This document shows positions 19,304 through 27,348 of a DNA stretch of 62,942 bases, in pieces. The position numbers were made by a program, and so were the translations under genes. The notes below the pieces were generated by a model. The model did not search any database. It was not told where the DNA came from and saw only the letters and a list, made by a program, of their open reading frames with translations. Source of the stretch: Actinomycetota bacterium (GTDB lineage Bacteria; Actinomycetota; Geothermincolia; Geothermincolales; RBG-13-55-18); NCBI GenBank assembly GCA_013178005.1, contig JABLXL010000050.1, positions 1 to 62,942 of the forward strand, given 5' to 3'. Position 1 is the stretch's first letter. Each line of letters opens with the position of its first letter.

Positions 19304-20101
19304 ATGCAGAAGAACAACCCCAATTCCATCGAGAAGGCGCTGGAGATACTCCTGGCCTTCACGCCGTATAACCAGGAACTGGGAACGGGGGAGATCAGCC
19401 GGAGGCTGGGCCTGCACAAGGCCACGGCCTCGCGCATCCTCCGCACCCTCGCCGAGAAGGGCTTCCTGCAGCAGGACCCCCGGACGAGGAAGTTCACCCT
19501 CGGGCCGGCTGCCTCCGACCTGGGGCGCGCCTACAACAACGGGCTCAGCTCCAACCTGGTGGTGGCGGCCAAGCCGTTCATCGACGAGCTGAGGAACACC
19601 CTGGGGGAGACGGTGGTGCTGGAGGTGCTCTCGGGAGAGAGCACGGTGATGGCCTACGTGGCCGAGGGACCGCAGCGGGTGCGCATCGCGGGTACGGTGG
19701 GCGACAGGCTGCCCGCGCACGCGGCGGCGGGGGCCAAGGCCATCCTCGCCTACTCGCCGCCGGAGACGGTGGAGAGGTCGCTGGGGAAGGACCTGCAGGC
19801 CTTCACGCCCCGGACCATAACCGATCGCAAGGCCTACCGGAGAGAGCTCGAGAGGATCAGGCGGAAGGGGTTCTCCCTCGACCGCGAGGAGATAGACGTC
19901 GGCATCAACGCCGTGGGCGCGCCCGTCTTCGACCGCGAGGACCGGGCGGTGGCGGCGGTGGTGGTGGCCGGGCCCGCCCAGCGGGTCACGGGCGCGGAGG
20001 ATTCGGAGCTGGTGCGCGAGGTAAAGGAGACCGCGGCAGCCCTCTCGGCGCGCCTGCATCACCGGGGAGGTATCCAGGATGGGCAAAGTGAAGCTGTATG
20101 A
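19304..20101 (+). CDS. IclR-family transcriptional regulator
   Basis: 265 residues, normal for the family. The N-terminal winged helix (SIEKALEILLAFTPY, then GEISRRLGLHKATASRILRT) spans about 8-65. The C-terminal effector domain contains VVLEVLSGESTVMAYVAEG, GDRLPAHAAAGAKAILAY and DVGINAVGAPVFD. IclR proteins sense small aromatic or carboxylic effectors and usually control adjacent catabolic genes. It heads a same-strand cluster; its end overlaps the cyclase gene by 23 nt, so at least these two are co-transcribed from the promoter at 19231. A palindrome at the start site suggests autoregulation. Confidence 0.93.
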   Translation: MQKNNPNSIEKALEILLAFTPYNQELGTGEISRRLGLHKATASRILRTLAEKGFLQQDPRTRKFTLGPAASDLGRAYNNGLSSNLVVAAKPFIDELRNTLGETVVLEVLSGESTVMAYVAEGPQRVRIAGTVGDRLPAHAAAGAKAILAYSPPETVERSLGKDLQAFTPRTITDRKAYRRELERIRRKGFSLDREEIDVGINAVGAPVFDREDRAVAAVVVAGPAQRVTGAEDSELVREVKETAAALSARLHHRGGIQDGQSEAV

Positions 20102-20831
20102 CCTCAGCCACACCTTCGGGCACCACGCCCCCCTGTGGCCCTATTTCCCCGACGTGAGGATAGAGCGCTTCCACTACCACGCCAAGTCGGGTGTGCTCTC
20201 CCAGCAGATAACCACCTTCATGCACTGCACCACCCACGCCGACTCGCCCGCACACGTCATCGAGGGCGCCCCTTATACCGACGAGATCCCCCTCGAAAGC
20301 TACTACGGCACCGGGGTGGTGGTGGACATCCCCAAGGGAAAGTGGGAGGTCATCACCCCGGAGGACCTGGAGAGAGCCCGGCCCGAGATCGAGCCCGGCG
20401 ACATCGTTATCATCCACACCGGATGGCACCACCATTACGGCGACTCGCGCCTGTACTTCGCCTACTCGCCCGGGCTCTACCGCGAGGCGGGGGAGTGGTT
20501 CGTGGAGAAAAAGGTCAAGGCGGTGGGGGTGGACCACCAGGCGCTGGACCACCCCCTGGCCACGGCCATCGGCCCCCACGGCACCGGGCCCCTGCTCCCC
20601 GAGGTCTGCGAGGAATACAAGCGGGAAACGGGACGAGAGGTCAGCGAGGACTTCCCGGAGTGGGAGCCCTGCCACCGCCTTCTCCTGGGAAACGGCATCA
20701 TGGGATGGGAGAACGTCGGCGGCGACATCGACGAGGTGGTGGGGAAGCGCGTCACCATCGCCGGGTTCCCCATCCGCTGGGAGAAGGGCGACGGCTCCAT
20801 CGTCCGGCTGGTGGCCATGGTCGAGGAGTGA
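20079..20831 (+). CDS. Cyclase-family metal hydrolase (PF04199, kynurenine-formamidase-like)
   Basis: 250 residues. The metal-binding signature of the family is present as HCTTHADSPAHVIEG (pattern HxxTHxDxPxH). DLSHTFGHHAPLWPYFP lies at the N-terminus and VKAVGVDHQALDHPLA further along. Members hydrolyse C-N or C-C bonds of cyclic or formylated substrates using Mn or Zn. From memory, a member of this family opens the ring of dihydrophloroglucinol in anaerobic phloroglucinol breakdown. Together with the PhlG-like gene 6 kb downstream this makes a ring-opening role attractive, but it is inference. ATG 20079 follows GGGGAGG. Confidence 0.85.
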   Translation: MGKVKLYDLSHTFGHHAPLWPYFPDVRIERFHYHAKSGVLSQQITTFMHCTTHADSPAHVIEGAPYTDEIPLESYYGTGVVVDIPKGKWEVITPEDLERARPEIEPGDIVIIHTGWHHHYGDSRLYFAYSPGLYREAGEWFVEKKVKAVGVDHQALDHPLATAIGPHGTGPLLPEVCEEYKRETGREVSEDFPEWEPCHRLLLGNGIMGWENVGGDIDEVVGKRVTIAGFPIRWEKGDGSIVRLVAMVEE

Positions 20832-20843
20832 GGGGAGCGGATC

Positions 20844-21185
20844 GTGGAGAAGGTCGAGCTCGAGGACGCCAAACCCTACCAGGCCCCCGGCCATTTCGGC
20901 ATGACCGCGCTTAAGCTGCACGGCCGCGAGGAGACGGGATGCCGGGCTTTCTGGGTGGGGCTCTCCCATTTCCTGCCCGGCGGCGGGGCCGGGTTCGACG
21001 CCTCCCCGGCGGAGAAGGTCTACTTCGTGTTGGAGGGAGAGGTGACGGTCAGGTCGGAGTCGGGAGAGACGGTGACCCTCGGCCCCTGGGATTCCCTTTT
21101 CATCGGGGCGGGCGAGGGGCGGGAGATAGTCAACGAGACTAACCGCCCCGCGAGCATGCTGGTGGTGGTGAGCTACGCGGATTGA
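20844..21185 (+). CDS. Small cupin-domain protein
   Basis: 113 residues starting at GTG 20844, 12 bp after the cyclase stop. It has a single cupin barrel, seen in FLPGGGAGFDASPAEKVYFV, LEGEVTVRS and LGPWDSLFIGAGEGREIVN. The typical His pair of metal cupins is reduced: the first motif has no clear HxH, so metal binding is uncertain. It may be an isomerase, decarboxylase or binding protein acting on an intermediate of the cluster. No closer assignment is possible. Confidence 0.75.
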   Translation: MEKVELEDAKPYQAPGHFGMTALKLHGREETGCRAFWVGLSHFLPGGGAGFDASPAEKVYFVLEGEVTVRSESGETVTLGPWDSLFIGAGEGREIVNETNRPASMLVVVSYAD

Positions 21186-21272
21186 CGCCCCGGGCGTGAG
21201 GGGATGGAGCGGCATGAGGGGTTATGCCCAACCCTCGGTGACGCCCCGGGCGCATGGGGAAGGAAGCATGTC

Positions 21273-22052
21273 ATGAAAGCGGAGGAGATGAGGAACCTCT
21301 TCGACCTCTCCGGCAAGGTGGCGGTGGTCACTGGCGGCTCCGGGGGGCTGGGGAGGGCGGCGGCGGTCGGGCTGGCCGCCTTCGGCGCTTCGGTGGCCGT
21401 CACCGCCCGCAGGGTCGAGGCGCTGGAGGAAGCGGCAGCCGAGGTCGCGCGGGCGGGGGGCGAGGCGCTCCCCGTGAGCTGCGACGTGAGGGACGAGGGG
21501 AGCGTCGCGGCCATGGTGCGACGCGTGCTGGAAGAATACGGTAAATTAGACATCCTGCTCACCGCGGCGGGCGTGGCCAGGCGGGCCCCCGCCGAGGAGT
21601 TGGGCATGGACGACTGGGACCTGGTCATGGACACCAACGTCAAGGGCACCTTCCTCTGCTGCCGGGAGGCGGGAAAGGCCATGATCGAGCGGGGGGGAGG
21701 GAAGATCATCACCGTGTCCTCGGTGCGCGCGGCCCTCGGCCACCCCCTCGGCTACGCCGCCTACGGCACCAGCAAGGGCGCCGTCAACCTGCTCACCCGC
21801 CAGCTGGCGGTGGAATGGGCGAAATACCGCATCAACGTGAACTCCATCGCCCCCTGCATCTTCCGCACCCCCCTGACGGAGCCGGTCCTCTCCCACCCCG
21901 CGGCGGCTAAGATATTCCTCGACCGCATACCCTGGGGCAGGGCGGCGGAGCCCGAGGACTTCATCGGCGCGGCGGTGTTCCTTGCCTCCGCCGCCTCGGA
22001 TTTCGTCACCGGGCAGGTCCTCTACGTGGACGGGGGGAACGTCGCGGGCTGA
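21273..22052 (+). CDS. Short-chain dehydrogenase/reductase
   Basis: 259 residues from ATG 21273, with GGGGAAGGAAG upstream. The cofactor motif is TGGSGGLGRAAA, then CDVRDEG and LLTAAGVARR. The catalytic set is Ser in VSSVRAA (about 150), Tyr164 and Lys168 in YGTSK. The C-terminal VTGQVLYVDGG is typical of classical SDRs. It reduces or oxidises a keto/hydroxy group. In the IclR cluster a ring ketone or quinol-type substrate is likely but unproven. A 14-bp sequence, TGACGCCCCGGGCG, occurs twice in the leader (21183 and 21239). Confidence 0.92.
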   Translation: MKAEEMRNLFDLSGKVAVVTGGSGGLGRAAAVGLAAFGASVAVTARRVEALEEAAAEVARAGGEALPVSCDVRDEGSVAAMVRRVLEEYGKLDILLTAAGVARRAPAEELGMDDWDLVMDTNVKGTFLCCREAGKAMIERGGGKIITVSSVRAALGHPLGYAAYGTSKGAVNLLTRQLAVEWAKYRINVNSIAPCIFRTPLTEPVLSHPAAAKIFLDRIPWGRAAEPEDFIGAAVFLASAASDFVTGQVLYVDGGNVAG

Positions 22053-22149
22053 GAGAGGCGGGACGACGGAGGCCGGCGGCGAGGGTAGGCCGCCTCCGCC
22101 GGCAGATTGCCGGCGAGCGGATGGACCTTCGGGAATGGGAACTGTTGTC

Positions 22150-23085
22150 ATGGAGAGGATAGCGGTCATCGGCGCGGGACTGATGGGCCACGGCATCGCC
22201 CAGGTGTTCGCGGCGGGCAGCCATGCCGTCTCCCTCATGGACGTAGAGGAGAGGCGGCTCGAGGCGGCCCTTTCCGACATCCGCGACAGCCTCCGCTTCC
22301 TGGCGGAGCACGGCAGCCGCGCGGCCGGGACGGCGGAAGAGGAGGACATAGACGCCGTCGTCTCCAGGATATCCGCCACCACGAGCCTGGAGGAGGCGTG
22401 CGCGGGGGCGGATTTCGTCATCGAGGCCGTCTCGGAGGAGCCGGAGCTCAAGCGGAGAGTCTTCCGCGAACTCGACGCGCTCTGCCCGCCTCCGGCGCTG
22501 CTGGCCACCAACACCTCGGCCATCAGCATCACGGAGATAGCGGGGGAGGCGGCTCACCGCGAGCGCGTGGTGGGGACCCATTTCTGGAACCCCCCGCAGC
22601 TGATCCCCCTGGTGGAGGTGGTCCCCGGCCGGGACACCTCCCCCGCGACGGTGGACCGCGCCTGCGGCCTCCTGCTCGCCGTGGGCAAGCGCCCGGTGCG
22701 GGTGAAAAAGGACGTGCCCGGATTCGTCGGCAACCGACTGCAGCACGCGTTGTGGCGCGAGGCCGTCTCCATCGTGGAGCGCGGCATCGCGGACGCGGAG
22801 ACGGTGGACGAGGTGGTGAAGAGCGGTTTCGGCCTGAGGCTGCCGGTGCTCGGCCCCCTGGAGAACGCGGACATGATCGGCCTGGACCTCACGCTTCAGA
22901 TCCATGAATACCTCCTTGCCCACCTAGAGGATTCCCACCGGCCCTCGCCCCTCTTGAGGAAAAAGGTGGAAAAAGGGGAGAAGGGCTTCTCAAGCGGCAG
23001 GGGTTTCCGGGAGTGGACGCCAGCAGAGATGAAGGCCTGCCGGGAAAGGCTCCGGCGCCACCTGGTTGAATGGGGGGAGAGATGA
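22150..23085 (+). CDS. 3-hydroxyacyl-CoA dehydrogenase family protein
   Basis: 311 residues from ATG 22150 (MERIAVIGAGLMGHGIAQ). An in-frame ATG at 22135 is also possible. The NAD-binding fold GAGLMGHGIAQVFA is followed by TNTSAISITEIA, GTHFWNPPQLIPLVEVV (catalytic His), and KDVPGFVGNRLQHALWREA, which begins the C-terminal domain. The family oxidises 3-hydroxyacyl-CoA, and some members act on free hydroxy-keto acids. The last 30 codons and the following bases are tandemly duplicated downstream. The stop overlaps the next small ORF as ATGA. Confidence 0.92.
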   Translation: MERIAVIGAGLMGHGIAQVFAAGSHAVSLMDVEERRLEAALSDIRDSLRFLAEHGSRAAGTAEEEDIDAVVSRISATTSLEEACAGADFVIEAVSEEPELKRRVFRELDALCPPPALLATNTSAISITEIAGEAAHRERVVGTHFWNPPQLIPLVEVVPGRDTSPATVDRACGLLLAVGKRPVRVKKDVPGFVGNRLQHALWREAVSIVERGIADAETVDEVVKSGFGLRLPVLGPLENADMIGLDLTLQIHEYLLAHLEDSHRPSPLLRKKVEKGEKGFSSGRGFREWTPAEMKACRERLRRHLVEWGER

Positions 23086-23237
23086 GAGTCGAAGCGAGGC
23101 GCCGGGTGGAAATAAAAACCGGCAGGGGTTTCCGGGAGTGGACGCCAGCAGAGATGAAGGCCTGCCGGGAAAGGCTCCGGCACCACCTGGTTGAATGGGG
23201 GGAGAGATGAGAGTCGAAGCGAGGCGCCGGGTGGAAA
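22995..23237 (+). repeat. Tandem duplication (118 bp, period 125) of the dehydrogenase gene 3' end
   Basis: Bases 22995-23112 recur at 23120-23237 with one visible mismatch (GGCGCC versus GGCACC). Each unit holds the last ~30 codons of the dehydrogenase, its stop and the next ~27 bp. The extra copy is read in the original frame by a small ORF that starts on the parent stop codon. Confidence 0.95.
23082..23210 (+). CDS. 42-aa ORF made of the duplicated dehydrogenase tail
   Basis: ATG 23082 overlaps the dehydrogenase stop as ATGA, with GGGGGGAGAG just upstream. The frame reads MRVEARRRVEIKT and then GRGFREWTPAEMKACRER, identical to the dehydrogenase C-terminus, and stops at 23208-23210. It was created by the 125-bp duplication. 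Whether it is translated to a stable peptide is unknown, but the start/stop coupling is intact. Confidence 0.4.
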   Translation: MRVEARRRVEIKTGRGFREWTPAEMKACRERLRHHLVEWGER

Positions 23238-23287
23238 GCGGAAACTGGGATGCCCGGCGCCGCCCGCCGGAAGGGGGAAGGCGATGA
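23207..23287 (+). CDS. 26-aa coupling mini-ORF before the SCP2 gene
   Basis: ATG 23207 overlaps the previous stop as ATGA. The frame reads MRVEARRRVESGNWDARR... and its stop overlaps the SCP2 start, again as ATGA (23284-23287). Before the duplication this mini-ORF would have linked the dehydrogenase directly to SCP2, so it probably serves translational coupling rather than making a functional peptide. Confidence 0.35.
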   Translation: MRVEARRRVESGNWDARRRPPEGGRR

Positions 23288-23784
23288 GCACGCGAGGCCG
23301 GGAGGCGGGGGACGTGACCATCCCCAGAGACCCCCGCGAGCGTGTGGTGGTCGCGGGCGCGGAAGGGCTGCACCTGCTAGGAAGGTTTTTCCAGGCCATG
23401 CTCCTCAACCATCTCAAAGACCCGCGCAAGGTCCGCACCATGGATAAGCTGAACCTGGTGGTGGCGGTGGCTCCACCCGTCCACCGCGATTGCGCCCTGA
23501 CCCTGGCCTTCTCGGAGGGGCGCGTGACCCTGGAGGGCGGCGTCCCGCCGCGCCCGGATGTCGTTCTGGAGGGGGAGCCGGCGATGCTCATGAAGCTGGC
23601 GCGCATGCCCGCCGGGCCGGCGGCCTTGAGGTTCCTCCGGACCCACGAGGGGAGAGCCGTCATCGCCGCCCTGCGCTCGGGCGAGCTGAGGATACGAGGG
23701 GCGGCCAGGCATCCGCTGGGGATGATGAGGTTCGCGCGGCTACTGGCCCCGGGTATCGATCGCCGAAGGAGCGGCCAAGGATGA
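23284..23784 (+). CDS. SCP2 sterol-carrier-like domain protein
   Basis: 166 residues from ATG 23284 (AAGGGGGAAGG upstream). The SCP2-type pattern is visible as LTLAFSEGRVTLEGG, PDVVLEGEPAMLMKLARMP and LRSGELRIRG, then LGMMRFARLL. These domains bind hydrophobic acyl or steroid ligands. Its stop overlaps the ferredoxin start as ATGA, so the genes are tightly coupled. A role in presenting a hydrophobic substrate to the cluster's redox enzymes is a reasonable guess. Confidence 0.75.
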   Translation: MSTRGREAGDVTIPRDPRERVVVAGAEGLHLLGRFFQAMLLNHLKDPRKVRTMDKLNLVVAVAPPVHRDCALTLAFSEGRVTLEGGVPPRPDVVLEGEPAMLMKLARMPAGPAALRFLRTHEGRAVIAALRSGELRIRGAARHPLGMMRFARLLAPGIDRRRSGQG

Positions 23785-23999
23785 ACGCCATACGTATCGA
23801 CCTGGACGGATGCGACGGGTGCAGGGCTTGCGTCAAGGCCTGCTTCGTCAACGTCCTGCGCTGGGACAAGGATGCGAAGAGGCCCGTCGCGGCTTACGCG
23901 GAGGACTGCGTGCACTGCAACCTCTGCGAGCTCTCCTGCCCCAGGGGATGCATCGCGGTCACCCCCGATTTCGAGCGCCTGAGGTGGTCGGCGTGGTGA
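23781..23999 (+). CDS. Small 4Fe-4S dicluster ferredoxin
   Basis: 72 residues with two 4Fe-4S motifs: CDGCRACVKACFVN (CxxCxxxC with an extra Cys) and CVHCNLCELSCPRGC. It overlaps the SCP2 stop by 4 nt and lies 37 bp before the flavoprotein gene. Small ferredoxins of this shape serve AprA/FrdA-type flavoproteins as electron partner (an AprB-like arrangement), which is the likely role here. Confidence 0.9.
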   Translation: MNAIRIDLDGCDGCRACVKACFVNVLRWDKDAKRPVAAYAEDCVHCNLCELSCPRGCIAVTPDFERLRWSAW

Positions 24000-24036
24000 G
24001 CGGCATGCGCGCGGCGGCGACCGGTGGGAGGCGGGG

Positions 24037-25812
24037 ATGAGCGTGTTCGACCTTGGATCGCTGGGCGAGGTGATGGTGGCCGACGTCTTGGTGTGGGGCG
24101 GCGGCATCGCAGGGCTTTCCGCCGCCATCACCATAAAGGAGAGGTCCCCGGGACTCGACGTCCTGGTGGTGGAGAAGGCCACCGCGGGCTGGGCCGGGAA
24201 GGCGGACCGCGGCGGGGGCATCCTGGCCTTCCTCACCCCCGACGACGACCCCGAGGAGTTCATACGCTTCCACGTGCGCCACATCGGCTGCTTCCTCGAG
24301 GACCAGGAACTGCTGAGGGAGTACGCCTACACCTGCAACCGTGTCCTCGACCACCTGGACGCCTGGGGGGTGAGGGTGGCCAGGGAGAGGGACGGGAGCT
24401 GGAAGTACGTGAAGACGCCCGGGGCGGAGGTGCCGTGGGGCCTGGCGGGCGTGGACCTGGACATGTGCCGGCGCCTGCGCCAGCGCGCCCGGGACCTGGG
24501 GACGAGGTTCCTGGACAAGGTGGCCCTGGTGGACCTGCTCGTGGACGGGGGCCGCGCCGCGGGCGCCATCGGTTTCGGGGTTGAGGACGGGCGCTGCCTC
24601 CTGGCGCGGGCCAAGGCCGTGATCCTGGCCAGCGGCAGCCAGAACTACCGCGTCCTGCCCATGTGGAGCTGCGGGCGCGGGGACGGCATCGCCGCCGCCT
24701 ACCGGGCGGGCGCCGAGATGCGCAACGCCGAGTTCGGCAGCTTCGTGAACATGGTTCACGCCGCGAGCCGCGAGGTCATCTTCGGGGCCGAGGACCACAT
24801 GTACAACGCCGTGGGAGAGGACGTCTCCGCCAGGTACCGCCCCGGGGTCCAGCCGGACATCTGCCCCATGGCCGCCGTCGCGTGGTACCGGGAACACCTG
24901 GAAGGCCGGGGGCCGGTGCGCGTGAAAAGCGACGAGAACGTCCTCCAGGTCGGCTCGGAGATACTCTTCGCCACCGACCTCATCTGGGACCGCCCCGCCG
25001 CCAACGCCTTCTGGTCGCGCCTGTGGGAGAAGGCGAGGTCGGCGGAGGAGGGGTGGGGAGAGGCGCCGGAAGTGCTCCCCGGCTTCGTGGGCGAGCAGTC
25101 CCCGGTGAGGGTGGACCACCGCATGGCCACCACCCTGCCAGGGCTCTTCGCGGTGGGGGACGTGAGCTACAGCGGCTCCGCCTGGACGGGCGCCGTGCCC
25201 TCCCCTCCCGGCCGCATCCGCGGCAGCGGCCTGATGAACGCGGTGTGGAGCGCGCGCAGGGGAGCTATTGCCGCGGCGGAGCACGCGGCGGGGTTGGAGG
25301 GGCTTCCCGGCGCGGACGACGAGCGGGCCGCGGGGCTGAAAGAGAGGATCTACGCCCCCCTCGGCCGCGAGGCGGGCGAGGCCTCCGGCGACATCGTGCG
25401 CGCGGTGCAGGCGGCTATGACCCCCGTGAAATACAGCAACTGGAAGAGCGAGGAGCGCATGCGGGAGGCGCTGGGCATGGTGCTCGAGGCCAAGGCGAGG
25501 CTCCCGGAGTTGAAGGCGCAAGACCCCCACGACCTGGCGCGCTGCAACGAGGCCGCGAGCATGGTCCTGTGCGCGGAGATGTTTTACCGCGCTTCGCTGG
25601 AGAGGAAGGAGTCGCGGGGCTGGTTCGTGCGCGAGGACTACCCGGAGACCGACGACGCCGGGTGGCTGAAGTGGATCGTCCTGCGGGAGGAGGGCGGGGA
25701 GATGCGCCTTGCCGCCGAGGACATCCCCATTGAGAGGTATCCCCTGAAGCCGTGGGGCGCCGCTGGCGGGCGCGGGCGGGCAAAGGGCGGCGGTGGGGAG
25801 AAGGATGGATAG
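24037..25812 (+). CDS. AprA/fumarate-reductase-type FAD flavoprotein
   Basis: 591 residues. The FAD-binding motif VWGGGIAGLSAAITI lies near 19-33. RADRGGG-like substrate-loop sequence (AGKADRGGGILAFLTP), ILASGSQNYRVLPMWSCGRGDG and the C-terminal FAD motif LPGLFAVGDVSYSG follow, with GRIRGSGLMNAVWSARRG. The C-terminal helical domain (about 430-560) matches AprA/FrdA-type proteins. It takes electrons to or from a substrate via FAD and the adjacent ferredoxin. AprA proper needs an APS pocket that I cannot verify, so this is probably a reductase/dehydrogenase of the cluster substrate rather than a sulfur enzyme. Confidence 0.85.
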   Translation: MSVFDLGSLGEVMVADVLVWGGGIAGLSAAITIKERSPGLDVLVVEKATAGWAGKADRGGGILAFLTPDDDPEEFIRFHVRHIGCFLEDQELLREYAYTCNRVLDHLDAWGVRVARERDGSWKYVKTPGAEVPWGLAGVDLDMCRRLRQRARDLGTRFLDKVALVDLLVDGGRAAGAIGFGVEDGRCLLARAKAVILASGSQNYRVLPMWSCGRGDGIAAAYRAGAEMRNAEFGSFVNMVHAASREVIFGAEDHMYNAVGEDVSARYRPGVQPDICPMAAVAWYREHLEGRGPVRVKSDENVLQVGSEILFATDLIWDRPAANAFWSRLWEKARSAEEGWGEAPEVLPGFVGEQSPVRVDHRMATTLPGLFAVGDVSYSGSAWTGAVPSPPGRIRGSGLMNAVWSARRGAIAAAEHAAGLEGLPGADDERAAGLKERIYAPLGREAGEASGDIVRAVQAAMTPVKYSNWKSEERMREALGMVLEAKARLPELKAQDPHDLARCNEAASMVLCAEMFYRASLERKESRGWFVREDYPETDDAGWLKWIVLREEGGEMRLAAEDIPIERYPLKPWGAAGGRGRAKGGGGEKDG

Positions 25813-25825
25813 AGGAGGGGATCTC

Positions 25826-26335
25826 ATGAGTTCTGGGGATAGGCAAGAGAGGGTCTTCTGGGCCCTGACGGCGGCGTCGTGCGCCCACGTGGTGGAGGAA
25901 TACATCTGGCCCGGGGGCTTCCTGGAGGCGGCGAAAGAGGCCGCACCGGAGGTCTTCGCCCACTCCTCCACCCCGATCATCGTCGGGGTAAACGCGGCGA
26001 TGATCGCCGGCTGCGCCCTGGGGGCGCTTACGCGCAGGCGCAGCCCGGTGCTCAGCCTGGCCATGGCCGGCCTGCTCTTCGAGAACGCGGTCATCCACGG
26101 CGCGGGGTCGCTGAGGCTGAAGAGATACATGCCCGGCCTGGCCACCGGGCTGGCCCTCTACGTGCCGCTCTCCCTGAAGGCCTTCGACTCATACCGGAAG
26201 TCCCCCGCGTACAGGAGGTCGACGGCCGTCGGCGCCGCCGTGCTGGGTACCGCCTTCCATTCCATCCCCTTCGTGGCCTTCGCGGCGAGGAGGGCCCGCT
26301 CCACGAAGGCCGCGGTCGTCGCGGGGGAGGTGTGA
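25826..26335 (+). CDS. HXXEE-domain membrane protein
   Basis: 169 residues from ATG 25826 (GAGGAGGGG upstream). The family motif is CAHVVEEYIWPGGF near the N-terminus, followed by about four hydrophobic segments (TPIIVGVNAAMIAGCALGAL, VLSLAMAGLLFENAVIHGAG, LATGLALYVPLSL, and AAVLGTAFHSIPFVAFAA). The biochemical role of HXXEE proteins is not established. Its place inside the cluster, 14 bp after the flavoprotein and 3 bp before the hydrolase, suggests a transport or membrane-electron role. Confidence 0.75.
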   Translation: MSSGDRQERVFWALTAASCAHVVEEYIWPGGFLEAAKEAAPEVFAHSSTPIIVGVNAAMIAGCALGALTRRRSPVLSLAMAGLLFENAVIHGAGSLRLKRYMPGLATGLALYVPLSLKAFDSYRKSPAYRRSTAVGAAVLGTAFHSIPFVAFAARRARSTKAAVVAGEV

Positions 26336-26337
26336 CC

Positions 26338-27216
26338 ATGGGACTAAGGAGCCTGCTGGTGAGGATGGGGAAGATCTTCCCCGATCCGGTGAGCATGGAC
26401 GACATCAGGAGGATGAGGCGCCGGGAGCTGACGCAAGAGGAAAGGGAGAAGCCCTATGCCAGATATTTCCACAAGGAGCTGGCGGAGGTGCCGGCGGAGG
26501 ACCTGGCCAGGGTGAACGCGGGGCCGGTGGATCCCGCGCTGGCCACCTCCATACACGACCGCGACGACCTCATGAAACCCGGCTACCTCGCGGTGGAGAC
26601 CGGCTACACGGTCATGCCCGACGGCAGCGGCTTCGCTGCCACCCTGGTGAGGATGCCGGGGGTCACGCCGGAGATGCTCGACTGGTGGTTCAACTGGCAC
26701 CCCCTGGAGGGCCTGCGCTACGCCCTGTGGTGCCCGGTGGCCCACACCGACATCGGCGTGAAGGAGCCCGCCCGGCACCTGGACAGCTCGGGGATTCCTC
26801 TCGAGGAGAGGAATTACGGCGCGACACATTACCCGGTGGAGGGCTTCAACCTGGCCAGCGCGCAGAGGATAGCCATCGAGTTCTTCTCGCCCCGGGATTT
26901 CGGCCTGGACATGGCCATGTTCAGGGAGCCGGAGATAGCCAGGGCCTACTGCGCCAACGTGGTGCTGGACCTCCTGAAGACGCCGTTCAATGCCTTTTTC
27001 CACGCCGTGCGCGAGGTGGAGGGAGGGGTGGAATACCGCAGCCGCTACTGGCTCGGATACACCATGAAGAACGGCGCTCCCGTTCGGGTCAGGCGCCCCC
27101 TACCCTTCAAGATGATGGACCTGGCGCGCAACAACTGCCTGCACAGCCTCATCGAGTACAACAACCTGGCCTCCTTCCTCCCGCAGCTCTACGAGGAGAT
27201 GGGAGGGAGGATCTGA
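26338..27216 (+). CDS. PhlG-like (2,4-diacetylphloroglucinol hydrolase family) C-C hydrolase
   Basis: 292 residues, the usual length of PhlG. Visible family motifs are MLDWWFNWHPLEGLRYALW, then CPVAHTDIG, and near the C-terminus CLHSLIEYNN. The zinc ligands of PhlG, recalled as His129, Glu160, His270 and Glu274, have counterparts: His136, Glu168 and an HxxxE pair at His269/Glu273. PhlG cuts a C-C bond between an acyl group and a phloroglucinol ring by a zinc-assisted retro-Claisen reaction. Here the likely substrate is an acyl-phenol or a cyclic 1,3-diketone handled by the IclR cluster. It is the last gene of the run, 3 bp after HXXEE. Confidence 0.85.
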   Translation: MGLRSLLVRMGKIFPDPVSMDDIRRMRRRELTQEEREKPYARYFHKELAEVPAEDLARVNAGPVDPALATSIHDRDDLMKPGYLAVETGYTVMPDGSGFAATLVRMPGVTPEMLDWWFNWHPLEGLRYALWCPVAHTDIGVKEPARHLDSSGIPLEERNYGATHYPVEGFNLASAQRIAIEFFSPRDFGLDMAMFREPEIARAYCANVVLDLLKTPFNAFFHAVREVEGGVEYRSRYWLGYTMKNGAPVRVRRPLPFKMMDLARNNCLHSLIEYNNLASFLPQLYEEMGGRI

Positions 27217-27348
27217 TCGCTCATCCATGTTAAATCCAGGAGATATGGCGCTACGTCTGGTCTCGCCCCGTGTTGTTCCCCCCCGGGCGCGGTGATAGAA
27301 TCTTCTTGCTCTTGCCGGGGAGGGGAAGACTGTGAAAGGAGTGAGGCC

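Noticed and set aside
24037-25812. Adenylylsulfate reductase alpha subunit proper (aprA)
   Set aside because: Fold and ferredoxin partner fit, but no other sulfate-reduction genes are present and the APS-binding residues cannot be confirmed; left as an AprA/FrdA-like flavoprotein.
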